The translations under genes were made by a program, and so were the position numbers. This document shows positions 35,501 through 47,062 of a DNA stretch of 64,000 nt, piece after piece (position 1 is the first letter of the stretch; each line of letters begins with the position of its first letter). This DNA comes from Tetragonia tetragonoides. Taxonomy: Eukaryota > Streptophyta > Magnoliopsida > Caryophyllales > Aizoaceae. The notes below the pieces were generated by a model that ran no database searches, had not been told where the DNA came from, and was given only the letters and a program-made list of their open reading frames with translations. The DNA lies in NCBI GenBank assembly GCA_038025085.1, contig CM076152.1:30755501-30819500 (forward strand). Reading direction: 5' to 3'.

Positions 35501-38500
35501 AATTGGTGTAATGATAGAAAGGGAGGCCCTTGGAATGCAAGATTCGACCTTAATTGTGTTAGGCGTACTTTGGAGAGGTGGCCAAGTTTTTCTGTTCAAC
35601 ATCGCCTTAGGAGTGGGAATGCGATTGCAGATGGGCTAGCTAAGCAGGGGCTCAGTAGAGACGATGATTTTGTGGCGTGGGCTTTAATTTTATTTTCCTG
35701 CTGTAATGTTTTTCTGTCTTCTGTACTGCCCCTGTACTATGTCTGGGTAGATGATTTTTTGCACTATACCAAACCCTTCATAGAAGGTGGGGGTATGATG
35801 AGTCTTGATACCTAGTATAGTACTTTGCATTCTTTGTAATGAACCTTCATTATTAATAAGAATGCGAATTTATCAAAAAAAACTAATGATCTGAATTATG
35901 ATATTAACAAGTTATTGTCGATGAAAAAACAAACAACAGAATCATGATGAAAGAATGCAATGACAGATAAGCAAAAACTTCAATAAATCAAGGGATAGAT
36001 TTTAAAGTTTCTAACTTGATACAAGTATCACTATCAGGAGAGTCCCTGAGACATTCTCAATTGTCACATGAACACTCAATTTCTACGCCTTTATAAACAT
36101 AAGCTGCACAATTGAGCATACCTGTACAAATAATGGAATATATCTTTTTGCAAGCTTCCCATCAGCAAGGCAAATCTTCCCCATCGTGAGCCATGCCTGA
36201 ATATATAAAGAAGGAGCTTTCTGCTTTATAGAAATTGTAGACCCTGGTAACTTATCTGACCTTGGCTCATGAGTTCCTGAAGTAATCATGCTGTGCAAAA
36301 CCGGAATGATGGCCTTCAAGTCTATGGATGGGCAAATGATGACTAAGGAACCTATGGTATAAACTGCTGTACTAGCTTGTGATAGCAATCTTGATGAGGC
36401 AGTCGCTCTCTTGCCCTTTTTACTGCTGGTTCGTGGAGGTGTGAAAAAGTTATTCTCTTTATTGGCTTCTTGTTCTTCTGATAGGTACATATCTATAATG
36501 TGAGACGCTTTGCAAAAGAGTTGACCAACCAAGTCAGTAATAAGGACATCTGCCTCCTGAGTATTCATAGCCTTCCTTCTACACAATGTTTTAAGTGCTT
36601 TGACATGAGCATTAACCTGCCATCATATGCGAGGTAACAGTTAGAAACATCGGATAGGGTAGTTCAGCAAGTTAAGTGGATCTGCAGAGTAAACAAGTTA
36701 GAAAACAGTGTCAAGCGGTGTCCAAAGTTGATGAATGAGTCCACCTCAAATAAATGGAATAATACATTAAGTATTTCCCTTTTCCATCCCAAAGAAAATT
36801 CGTTTTATGAGACAAATCCTTAATTGCGCTGATCTGTTTGCTTTCACAAGACTCATTTAAGACATCTGAAGTATATTTCTCTCCAGTAACTCCCGTCTCT
36901 CATCTCTGAAGTCCCATTGTTCTATTCCATGTTGTTTGGCCTTGGCTTTTAAAACAAATCTTGTGGTTAGCATCTTGAGGACCTTTGCAACAAATAGCAC
37001 CAACTGACAAAATTCAAGAAGTGTAGACACTACAAGATTTAAGACAATAAGCCACTCCATAGCCACAGCCTTTGTCAATGTCGACATAGTTTCTAATTGT
37101 AGCACTGAAACTCCAGAATGGGATCGATAGAATAATATACGAGACAAGCAATCTTAGTATCCAGGTGTCCCGTACAACAACAGAACCTTCAGCAAATAGA
37201 TAAGTTGAATAGATATCATTTCAGTGAGAGAACTAATAGTTGAGACATTGACAGCTTGCCTTGGACAAGAACTGAGCTTGACCCCTCTGACTACTCACAG
37301 GCTCACAGCACAATACAGAATATACCCCCTTTTGCAAGAGCATTTCTCTTGACCTTTCTTTTCTTTTTCTTTTTCTCCTGTTTTTGGGTTTGGGGAGTTG
37401 GGGGAGGAGCAGGGTTTGGAGGTTTCAGAGACAGTGAATTACCAAACTAAAGGAAGTGAAAGAAATGCGTAGCTATACCTCAGTTGAATGCATGTTGAAT
37501 CCCTCGACATGTTTCAGTAGATCGTGAGCCAATTCTGCTGCAGGTTCAGAGGGCAGCTCTACAGAAACATTAGAGATTGTTTGCAACAGCAAAACACGAT
37601 CACCAGCCCAAGCAACAGAATTTGATTCTATGTCTTCAACCACGTCATGGATACTATCCGCTGCAATTGAGGACTTTAACTTATTTCTGTGTGCATCCTT
37701 GTCCAGGAGCTTCCAATGATGATGAAGGAATTCCCAGTCAACTGATTTTGGCTGAAATAATGAAACTTCAGATAGAAGCAGCCAAGCACCAGGAGGGGCT
37801 GTCCAATTCTCTATTGGCAAGGAATGGGATAACCAAAGAGATTCTGATGTTCTTATGATACTTTGAAGGGCAGTTGCAATCTTGGACTTCAGTCGTTTCT
37901 TCTTTCCGAGACTTCTGCATATCTTTTTTATCCAAGGTGTTACCTCCCCATCACAGATCTCTCTCAACAGATCCAGAACTCCTTCTGGATATAGAGTTGT
38001 AAGCTCTTCCTCAAAGTTTATTGTGCTTGATTTTGAACTATGAACTGTAGAGACGTCACTGAATATTGCAGACCCAGCTCCAGAAACTCTGTCTAAGACC
38101 AGTTCCATAAACAAATTCTCACATTCTTCTTGAATGCTAGTCTCACTGTCAGTTATCAAACGTGGTACAGAATGAAGCCACTCAGTGATGACACTTCTAT
38201 CAGCAAATGTTCTGAGTGCCTACAAAGCCAGTGTACTCCAGAATGAGAACAGAAATGCACTGAAGAAATAGAACTCACAAAGCCAATCTTTAGAAGGACA
38301 AGAAAAGGAAATTGGACTGGACTGAAATTCCTCAAGATGAACACCAGTTGCATGTACCCTAGATTTTGTATAATGAAAGATATGTTTTCATTCTGTGCTA
38401 ATTAGTTTTTGAGATTGATGCACTATGAAACGTGAGCATCTAAGCTAACCTATCTCTTTCTGAAGGGCTCATTCAGATTGTAGTGTCAATTTGTCAGAAG

Positions 38501-40429
38501 TTTTTAAGGACTTTGCGACAGCTTTCAACAATTGTCAGAACATCGTGACAGTGTGTGACCCTTAAAATTCCTATAGGCCAGATCAAGGCTGGGCACTGCT
38601 CTAGCAATTATGTTATGTGACAACCAGAATAAATGTAAATACTAGAGAAGGATCTCACTAGTGTACTTTATCCACTGCTTTTCTTTTCTACCCAGAGCCC
38701 AGAGGTCAGACCACCAGGGTAGCATTCTATCACCATTTTCCGCAATAATAAAAGATTGGTAATATTGGAATCTGTTAGGACATCTTAGATCTATTCTCCA
38801 ACCTATATGTTGCCACTTCTTCCAAAACTGGAATTACATGGTCCAAAATTTTATGGTTTTGAGCAGCATGTATTACATATGCATGAGCTAAGGGCATCAA
38901 ACATTAGAGATCCTAAGTAAAGGTACCTATAGCATAAAAGATGAACCAAACAGTGGCGTTACCTCAGAAAGAGCTGAAATAGCAGCTTTCCTTATGCTTA
39001 CAAGTGGATCCGAACAAGCCATACCCAACGTCTTAAGAATATCAGGATCCAACGAACCACCAACGAGAGCCATCAATTTGGAAATCAACAAGAGAGCAGC
39101 TTTCCTAACCGCTGCTTTCTCATCAGCGCACCTCTTCCTTAGAAGCTTGTTAGCCCCACCATCTTGCCCTTTATTGAACCCTAATGCCTTCTTCAACGTC
39201 ATACAATCGCGCTTATCGCCAGATATAACCCCCACAAGTTGTGCCAAGCTTGACAAAGCACGAGCTCTAATTCCTGCAACAGAATCAGAACAACGCTGAA
39301 TCAAACCTGCTAAACACCTCAACTTCCACGAACCCTCTTCTTCTTCATCACAATCCATTTCCCCTGCAGTTGGGTCTTGTACTGTTGTAACAAGCTTCGG
39401 AATCAAATCAATAGCCAAATATCTAAGATGTGATTTCCCTTGACCCATTTTCATAACATACTCAATAAAACCAACTTGATCATCAAAGTCAATAACTTTA
39501 ACAATCTCCATTATAGACTCAACAGCCATAGCCCTACCATCAGACTTCTCAGGTGCCTTCATACACAAATACCTAGGCAAATTAACCATCCCTTTTCGCA
39601 AAGAATCCGAATTTTCCCCCATTTTAGCAATCTCATTAGTCACAAACACAAGTGCAAAAACTCTAGCCTGTGACTTTCCTGACAAGATCAAAGGTGAAAG
39701 ACACTTCAAAACCTCAGCAATTGTAACTTCTATTTCACCATGTTCAGGCCTTAAGACCTGCCTTAAAACACTACCACAAAAATCACACAATTTTTTATAA
39801 TTCCCAGAATTACCAATATTACCACATAACTCAAACCCTAAAACTGGAATTTCAGCCACAATCTGTACCAAAGATTTCAAACTATCAGGAAACCTGCCCA
39901 AATGAACCAATCCCAATACAAACCCTAATTTATCAAGCACATTAAACAACATCTTAATATCAAATTCAACCTCTTCTCTCTCACCATCACCATCATCATC
40001 CTCATGCAAAACCCTAGCTTTCTTCCCCTTACCACCACCCCGCTTTCGGCCTCGTTGTTCGATACTTGAGTCGCCCCGGGGCTTTCGGCACTTGAGAGAG
40101 CGGCGAATGCAGTGGAGAAGAGAAAGAAATGACATGGGAGAGAAGAGAGAGAAAACGGGGGCATTAGGAGAGAGAAAAAGGGAAAGGTAAACATTAGCAG
40201 CTAAGAGAGAGAGTGAAGTAGAAGAAGAAGAATCATCCATGGTGGTTGAAATTGGGTTGATGAGAGATGAGAGAGAGAGATTGTGAGATGAGATTTCGTC
40301 CCAAAGAGAATCTGGGTCATCGGCATTTTTGTCTGAGAGAAGGGTTTGAAGGTCTAAGAGAGTTGCACGGTTGAGGATTTGGTGAGTTGAGAGGTCTGTG
40401 ATTATTCTGGTAATGCTGTTTTCCGCCAT
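32579..40429 (-). CDS. CAPD3: Condensin II complex subunit D3 (CAP-D3), nine exons, 1329 aa
   Basis: HEAT-repeat subunit of condensin II, which compacts chromosomes and organises interphase chromatin. Exons in coding order: 38963-40429, 37479-38219, 36122-36616, 34675-34766, 34512-34599, 34315-34429, 34085-34211, 33832-34006, 32579-33268. All junctions are GT..AG and the total is 3990 bp in one frame. The start is MAENSITRIITDLSTHQIL. Family-typical blocks include SLYIQAWLTMGKICLADGKL in exon 3, the join LVDCYIAKISKCLRDSCELV across exons 4-5, and VKWRGILFLRFLLSLVDESE in exon 6 (Cnd1-type HEAT core). The C-terminus is alanine-rich and then charged (RRRQTFDSDEEN). Length fits plant CAP-D3. Intron 3 contains a LINE fragment. 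The product call rests on remembered family motifs. Confidence 0.92.
35079..35881 (+). mobile_element. 5'-truncated LINE (RNase H end) in CAP-D3 intron 3, antisense
   Basis: An 803-bp insertion ends in poly-A and is flanked by an 11-bp TSD ACTAATGATCT (35068-35078 and 35882-35892). It encodes an intact-looking RNase H-like domain of the plant LINE type: KGCLKWNTDASFKDGVAAVG, then EINHAEICAIERALMETL, FEIIFESDSLNAVNW and SGNAIADGLAKQGLS. The open frame runs 35072-35815. It lies opposite to CAP-D3, within the intron. This end type (RNase H) matches the LINE at 12041-14710 rather than the one at 44.9-56.4 kb. Confidence 0.92.
36617..37478 (-). other. CAP-D3 intron 2
   Basis: 862-bp intron between exons ending in SerThrGlu and beginning ValAsnAla; the splice is in frame. 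It contains a 96-codon open frame on the same strand (36857-37147) that does not fit the CAP-D3 protein. A pyrimidine-rich stretch lies at 37340-37382. Confidence 0.7.
38220..38962 (-). other. CAP-D3 intron 1
   Basis: 743-bp intron with donor GAG/GTAACG and acceptor TTTGTAG. No inserted element is recognised. Confidence 0.75.
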
Positions 40430-40752
40430 TGATGAGAATTTGAGTTTTTCTCTCTCCTTTCCTTTCCTTTTCTTTTCTTTTTTTTTTTTTGGCGTTGTGA
40501 AGGGGCTGAAGTAAAGCTAGGCGCTAGCTAGTGTTGGTTCGAATATTTTGGCTAGGCAGTAACGCTTCAACGTTTTCTCTCTCCTCTCAAATTTTATCTT
40601 TTTCTTTTCTGAAAGAACTGTCAAATTTGATCTTAGTTGTTTAAATTTGTATTTTCCGCCTAAAATATTGGCATATTGGCAAGTTTGAAAATTCACATCA
40701 TTTGGACAATCAGGTATAAGGTGAAATAGGTTACTAAGGTATAGAAAAATGA
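40430..40752 (-). promoter_or_regulatory. CAP-D3 5' UTR and promoter region
   Basis: On the minus strand the leader is purine-rich (AAGAAAAGAAAAGG type) just upstream of the ATG. No clear TATA box or E2F-type site was recognised by eye. A foldback transposon begins about 320 bp upstream of the start codon. Confidence 0.4.
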
Positions 40753-41638
40753 CAAAAGTACAGATTCACTTACAAAATTAGGATTTATGAGAATCTTTGG
40801 TGGTGAAACCGGTTTTTAGCCAAAAAAAAAAAAAACCGATTTTTAGCCAATTTTAATTATTTCCGTCCTTTTTATTTTTCTGTTTTGGCTCATTTCTTCT
40901 ATTTTTTCTTTTCGCCTCTATTGACTCTAATTCCACCCAATTATGTAGTTTTATCTTTGTTCATGCCATTGTATTTATTAATTTTGTTGGTTATTTAGTT
41001 GTTTCTTAATGGAGTTTCTTGATTATTGGGGATTGTAGGCGAAACAGAGGTCATAGTATTATTGTTCGATCATACCAAGGAACTAAGAAAGCAAGGCCAA
41101 TCGGTTTTAGTTGTGTATTTTGTCTCTATGGCAAATTTGCTTGCATAATTCTTCATCATTTTTTTGGAGAATTTGCGGGCTGAAAGCCTAATGGTGGCCC
41201 AAGACTATGTGCAAGTATTTAACAGTTTGCAAATGAGGTAAATACCTCATAGTCCGGCAAAGGTGATGGGGTTTCTTCAGGTCATTTGGAAATAAAAGAG
41301 AGTGAAGCGGCAAGGAGAAGATTAGATTTGAGAAAGAGACGACGGTGTGTGAGGCAGTATGTTGGTGGCGATATTAAGTCGTGACTGGCGTAAATCGTCG
41401 TCGTGGATTAAAGTTTTTTGGCGCGGACCAAACAAGGGGAAGTTTTAAGGTGAAAAAGTAAAGTACAGTAGTTGGGTGAGAATTGAATGAAGTAAACAGC
41501 GGAAAAGAAAAAATAGAAGAAATGAGCCAAAAAAGAAAAAGAAAAAAAAGACTAAATTAAATTGGCTAAAAATAAATTTTACAACCGATATTCTCATAAA
41601 ACCCGATTTTGTAGGTGAACTAGTTTTGGGATCCCGAC
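40753..41638. mobile_element. Foldback/Mutator-like element with long inverted ends, 886 bp
   Basis: The left arm (about 40753-40920) and right arm (about 41490-41638) are inverted copies over roughly 140 bp. Shared blocks include CACTTACAAAATTAGG (CACCTACAAAATCGGG), TTTATGAGAAT, TTTTTAGCCAA, TTTTGGCTCATTTCTTC and TATTTTTTCTTTT. The interior has no convincing coding region. The TSD could not be resolved, so the superfamily is open; long arms favour Mutator-like or foldback elements. Confidence 0.72.
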
Positions 41639-41806
41639 TATGCCCCGGGTTAGTCTTTCATTTAGGTATTGCGTCATAACATGTAGTATGTATATTAATA
41701 AAGATTCTGAAAGGACTAATATGTTGAATTTTATTTGTTTGTTATATAAATCGGCAAAAACATAAAAGTTCACTCCAATAATTCCACAAAATATTCATAG
41801 ATAATA

Positions 41807-42660
41807 TAGGAGTGAAAGTTTGGACTTTGGTTCAGACTACAGCCAAATCCAAATCCAACCCGAAATATTTTGGACTCGTAAATTTGAGTCCAAATAAATC
41901 TAATCCGAATTAAATTTGGATTCTGATTTTTGAGTCTGAATCCAACTCCGAAGTATTTTCAAAAATTCAATCCAATCCGATTTATCCAATTTTTTTACAA
42001 GGTCTTCGCAAAATTCTTTATGTTTCACTGTAAAATGCGAGAGTGAGGGGAGAATTGAGGAGAGCGGCATACTAGAGTATATATACAAGTCTAAGTGAGA
42101 GTTGAGAGTGATTTTCTGATTGAGTGAGATAGAAAGAGAGTAAGGTGCAAATGTTACTAGGGTTTTGGCATTTTATGAGATGTCCCTTTTTTAAAAATGG
42201 AACCATAAGAAACGACGTAGAATTGCAACTTAACGAAATGGAATAAACGTGGCAATGGAAAATGAGTGAGGAAAAATGAAATGCAATAGGGATGCATCAT
42301 AGAACAGAACAAAACATAGTAGAACGAAATGCAATATAGCATGGAAATGACGAAAAAAATAGGGCTAATTGAGTTAGCAATAATTGGATTTTTATTTAGA
42401 TATATATAGTTTATATCTATATTAAAATATAAAAATTAATACTTAAAAAAAATTGGTTTGGACTTTGGATTTTGGACTCAAAAGGGTTGAGTCCGAATCC
42501 AAAATCCAAAACTTTTAATTTTTGGATTCGAATCCAATCCTATTTCCAAAAGTTCAAAATCCAAATTTTAATTTTTGAATTCGAATCCAATCCTAATTCA
42601 GTTTGGTTTGGTTTGGTTTTGTTTGGACTTTGAATTTTATCCGAATAAGTTTCACACCTA
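41807..42660. mobile_element. Non-autonomous hAT-like element, 854 bp
   Basis: Inverted ends TAGGAGTGAAAGTT and AAGTTTCACACCTA match at 11 of 14 positions and start TAGG like many hAT TIRs. Subterminal regions repeat TTGGACT, AATCCAAT and GGTTTGGTTTGG motifs in opposite orientation. The flanking 8 bp are only loosely similar (GATAATAT and GATGGTAA), so the TSD has decayed. Confidence 0.65.
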
Positions 42661-43253
42661 GATGGTAACTTAAAAATGGACTACTCAAAGTGAGAACATA
42701 ACTAACTAAGTATTAAGATATAAATATATTAATTTTTATTTAAAGTTTTAATTCACTACCAACGTATTGGTATAATGACAGATAACAAATGAAATTACCA
42801 CACATGGTAAGGGTCATATCAGCGCCGCATGGGAAACGTGAATTATGTGGTGACTAAAAGGATAGCAGTGACTTCACAGAAAATGCCACATAATAAGGAT
42901 GATAACTAACCACCATGGTCTAGCTGATATCCTAAAGGTAGGAGATACCTCACAAGAGTGACACATGACGAGGCTAGCAAGGTTGCAGTGTGTTTTAGTA
43001 TTTAGTATAGAAGATAGAAATATATATAATGATTTTTTAATTAGAAAAATAAAATAAAATTATTTAGACTACCTTTCATTTTATATAATTCAACTCTTGT
43101 CATCCCTACATATCTTGTCCATTTAACTTCTACCAAAAATTATAGGACAAGAATATCTCATTTCGAAGTATTTTTGGAATCCAATCTGACGGAGTAAAAA
43201 TTATAAATTTTTGAGTTATGTAGCTAAAGTTATTTTATTTTGTAATTTGAAAA
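42661..43253. other. Non-genic spacer
   Basis: AT-rich sequence with no recognised feature. Confidence 0.5.
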
Positions 43254-43387
43254 TATGCTAATAATAAATATGTAATAAATTCAACTAATGATAAGACGTT
43301 AATGGCGCCATTATGCTTTATGCTATGTAGAGAGCTTGTGTTTATGTGTTGCTTACGTGACATCCTCACACGAACAAATTCTCTTAC

Positions 43388-43563
43388 GGCTCGTACTTTT
43401 CAGCTGGTAACTGCTAACTGGGAGAAACTGGTGAAAACTGAAAAGTCTAAGTGGCAACAGTGAGAAACTGGTGAAAACTGGGAAAATTAGGTCAAACTGG
43501 AAGACACCGGAGAAAACTGGGAGCAACTGAAAATTTCGTATATTTGATTATTTTCTTAATAGC

Positions 43564-43627
<64 letters not shown>

Positions 43628-43683
43628 GAAATAATAATAATAATAGAAATACTAATAATAACAACAACAACGATAATAATAAC

Positions 43684-43744
<61 letters not shown>

Positions 43745-43889
43745 TTAATTATTACATTAATAATAATAATAATAATAACAATAAAATATTAATAATATTA
43801 TTATAATAATTATAATAATAATAATAATAATAATAAATAGTAATAAAAATATTATTAATAAAAAATATGATTATTATTATATTTATTAA

Positions 43890-43973
<84 letters not shown>

Positions 43974-44216
43974 GACAAGGAGTTTTATTCATGTTTAAAT
44001 ACAAAGTCAATGCATATATTTATTTTTAAATTTTGATTAAGTATATTGTATATTTGATTTTTATGTTCAGTATGTGAAAATATCAAGGTGGGAAAAACTG
44101 GACAAAACTGTGTCAAACTGGGCAAAATTGGAGGAAACTGTATTTTGTAACTAATAACTGAAAAAAACTAGACAAAATTGGGCAAAACTGAAAACCAGTT
44201 GAAAAGAACATGCCAT
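43388..44216. mobile_element. MITE with AAAACTGG repeats and mirrored AAT/TTA tracts
   Basis: The ends resemble GGCTCGTACTTTTCAGCTGG on the left and CCAGTTGAAAAGAACATGCC on the right. Likely TSD is TTA (43385-43387 and 44217-44219), suggesting a Tourist-like element. Near both ends are clusters of GAAACTGG/AAAACTGG units in the same direction. The core is (AAT)n at 43560-43810 followed by (TTA)n at 43885-43972, which are complementary and can form a long hairpin. Confidence 0.65.
43562..43972. repeat. Mirrored (AAT)n and (TTA)n microsatellites
   Basis: About 230 bp of AAT-type repeat with interruptions is followed by about 90 bp of pure TTA repeat. The poly-Ile and poly-Leu reading frames here are artefacts of the repeat. 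Confidence 0.95.
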
Positions 44217-44530
44217 TAGTTGGCGTCCTACGTGTCATCACCAGGCAAGGTTTGCAATGTCCCATTGTGTTCTAATATTTAGGGCATGTCCCATTGTTTT
44301 TTTTTTTATTTTATATTTAGGGCATATGCTAATAATAAGTATGTAATAAATTCAACTAATGATATGACATTAATGGCGGACACTTGATGATGCTTTATGT
44401 TACATGGCGAGCTTGTGCTTATGTGTTGCTTACGTGGCATCCTCACATGTAAAAAATCCTCTTAGTTGGCGTCCTACGTGTCATCAGCAGGCACGACTTG
44501 CAATGTCCCACTGTGTTTTAATATTTAGGG

Positions 44531-44890
44531 CATGTTCTTTTCACTTGATTCCCTGTTGCCCTCAGTTTTTCCTAGTTGTCTTCAATTGCCCCCAATTATT
44601 CCTAGTTACCAGTTAGACTTTTCAGTTGCCCCAGTTACCCCGAATTTGAGTGTTTTAATAGTAGTAGTACAATAACAACAACAACAACATCATCATCATC
44701 ATCATCATCATTAAGAGAACACTTAAAAATACAAATTTTTCAGTTTTCACCTATTGCTCCCAGTTTGACCCAGTTGTCCCCAGGTGTCACCAGTTACCAG
44801 TTATACTTTTCTGTTGTCATCAATTGCTCTCAATTGTCCCCATTTGCCCCCGATTACCGACTACCAGTTTTCAGTTGAAAAGAATGTGGG
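44531..44890. mobile_element. Second, related MITE
   Basis: Starts GGGCATGTTCTTTTCACTTG and ends TTTTCAGTTGAAAAGAATGTG. Inside are CCCAGTTGCCC/CCCAATTGTCCC-type units, the complement of the AAAACTGG units of the first MITE, and an ACAACATCATCATC tract (44678-44710). It is a sister copy of 43388-44216 in the opposite internal orientation. The TSD is unclear. Confidence 0.6.
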
Positions 44891-44946
44891 GGTGTAACTG
44901 AGTCGAGCCGGTTCGGTGAGCCATCGGGCTCGGCTCGGAAAGCATT

Positions 44947-45044
44947 CGTTATCGTGAGGTCTCCCTGGGTCTTACAGTTCGTTATCGGGAGGTCTCCCTG
45001 GGTTTGAAGACTGTTATCGGGAGGTCTCCCTGGGTTTGAAGACT
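44947..45044 (+). repeat. Three 33-bp tandem repeats in the LINE 5' region
   Basis: Three units containing GTTATCGGGAGGTCTCCCTG lie in tandem (44947, 44980, 45013) and end about 40 bp before ORF1. Each unit holds the inverted pair GGGAG..CTCCC. Confidence 0.9.
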
Positions 45045-45085
45045 CAGGTGGTAGCCATTTTCCTCGAGTTGCTCGACAATTAGTG

Positions 45086-45709
45086 ATGATGCCTGCAGCT
45101 GGAGAAGGATCGACTATATTGCCATCGATAGCTGTTATACCAATTACTGGGTTCAGTCAACTGACGTTTGGAAGCATCCCGCCATCCATGGGTCTCCAAG
45201 ACTCGGCGTTAATACCAGAGGTAAACCCTGCAACCCTAGTAATTAATCTTGCTGAAATTGAACCTACATCTAGGGTTCAAGGTAATCGTATTGCTAATGA
45301 GTCATTTAAATTAAAATTCATACCTCCCATGATTAAAGAGGGCAAATCAATTACAAAATTGCAAAAATCTGAAATTGAACTAGCAAATAAGAGATGGGAA
45401 ACTGCTATAATAGGATTTGTGCTAAGCGATTCTCCCTATTTTGGCCAAATGGAAAAATACGTTGAGACCTATTGGAACTTTGTGAACAAACGTTTTCTAC
45501 ATGAAGAGGGTTATTTCATCTCCAAGTTCGATTCATTGGATAAAACTGAGGTATTGAATCGTGGCCCATATGCTTTCAATGCTAAATCATTTGTTCTGAG
45601 GGAATGGTCTGCAAAGTTTATAATGGACCCTGCCAACTACAGAAATGTGCCCTTAGTAGTTGCAAATTCCAAACTTGCCTTTGAACTTCTGGTCTATGGA
45701 CTCCCTTAG
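45086..45709 (+). pseudogene. LINE ORF1, DUF4283-type RNA-binding protein (truncated frame)
   Basis: Encodes the DUF4283 domain typical of plant LINE ORF1/gag-like proteins: KRWETAIIGFVLSDSPYFGQ, RFLHEEGYFISKFDSLDKTE and NRGPYAFNAKSFVLREWSAK. The frame stops at 45709. Its continuation is visible in broken frames (YARLLIEIGITIPYKYD near 45785; a CCHC-like KCRKFGHVDVN near 45903). The frame is open one codon upstream, but the first ATG is 45086. Known role of the family: RNA binding in the LINE particle. This copy is inactive. Confidence 0.8.
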
Positions 45710-46338
45710 TAGATTGGGCAGCTGCCTTGGTAAACCTTTATATGTTGATATATAGGTGAATTTGAGAGAGTGTCCTATGCGCGATTATTAATTGAAATTG
45801 GCATCACTATACCTTACAAGTATGATGTTTGGCATGAAGATGAGAAAGGAGTAATGTTCAAGTAGGAAATTATATATGAGTGGCAACGAGCTTTCTGACA
45901 GAAATGTAGGAAGTTTGGTCATGTTGATGTCAATGCAACACTCAGCAGCATAATGCACAACAAGTTATGCGCAGAAGACGAAGGAAAAAACAAGCTACAC
46001 AATGGCAACCAAGGGCTACCAATCAGCCTACTGAGGTCGTTACTCCTATGATAGCAAGCAATGAACAAAGTAGCACTGAAGCAGAAAATACTTCACTTGA
46101 ACCTGAGATGGATGATAATCTGTTCTCTGTAGACGAACTGAGATGGCAGCATAAGCAAGCACTGGGAACTAACTCAATCGCTTTGCACAATTCCTTTACA
46201 ATGCTGCAAGTAACTGAAGACAAGCCAATATTTGGTATACACTCTGAAACAATGTCTAATATACAGAATTTAGAGGGTGTGAGAAGTGGCAGTGCAGATG
46301 CTATGGGAGAATGAGCCTCCGGATCTTACAAATTCTCA

Positions 46339-47062
46339 ATGAAGCTACTAATATGGAATGTTCGTGGGATGAATAAGCCCACAAAGCTGAGGGAGGTAAG
46401 AAAGTACATTCTGCAAAATAAAGCAAATTTTGTTGCACTTCTTGAAACCAAAGTTAAAGTGAATAAATTTACCGGAGTAGCTGGTAAGTTGATGAATAAT
46501 TGGTTACATCTCTGTAATCATAGTGAAGCTCCTAATGGGAGAATATGGTTTGCTTAGGAATCCTCTGTATTAAATGTGTAAGTTTTGGTTGCATCTGACT
46601 AGTACGCTCATTTGAGGTTATCTTCCCATGTTGGTGTTATCTTTCTTTTAACTGTTGTCTATGCTATAAATGATGCAGCAGTCAGACAAGTTTGTTGGCA
46701 GGATATTGCAGGGTTGGGTAACAATATATATGAGCCTTGGCTCATTGGAGGCGATTTTAATGCCACACTTATATCATCTAAGAGAGTGCAGTTTGGTGAG
46801 CACTTCTATGGCATAGGGGAACTGCAAGAGGCTTTGTTATAAGCTGAATTTGGAAGATATAAGATCCAAGGGAATGAACTATACATGGTGCAATAGACAT
46901 GAAATACAAGATCGAGTTTACAACAAGATTGATAGAGTATTGGGCAACTATGACTGGGTTTCAACTTATCCGAACATTGAACCAAAAATTTTGGCTCCTT
47001 ATGTCTCAGATCACTCACCAACCAACATAGTAATCCAGCCTGAGCCCCAAAAAGAGAGATGA
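46339..47062 (+). pseudogene. LINE endonuclease domain remnant (apurinic-like EEP family)
   Basis: Opens with MKLLIWNVRGMNKPTKLREV and FVALLETKV, the typical N-terminus of plant LINE ORF2. After a frameshift the frame resumes with LIGGDFNATLISSKR, then MNYTWCNRHEIQDRVYNKID and the catalytic SDHSP motif. This metal-dependent fold nicks target DNA in active LINEs. Stops at 46555, 46841 and 47060 inactivate it. Confidence 0.85.

Larger units (their letters stand above)
43254..44535. repeat. Tandemly duplicated block of about 210 bp, first copy split by a MITE
   Basis: Copy 1 is 43254-43387 plus 44217-44285; copy 2 is 44326-44535. Shared phrases are GCTAATAATAA, GTAATAAATTCAACTAATGA, TGTGTTGCTTACGTG, TTGGCGTCCTACGTGTCATC and TAATATTTAGGGCATG. 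The MITE at 43388-44216 interrupts only copy 1, so it inserted after the duplication. Confidence 0.78.

Noticed and set aside
36857..37147. 96-codon frame as an extra CAP-D3 exon
   Set aside because: Exons 2 and 3 join in frame and in family order without it, and its sequence does not resemble CAP-D3.
43544..43792. Poly-isoleucine and poly-leucine frames
   Set aside because: Produced by the AAT microsatellite.
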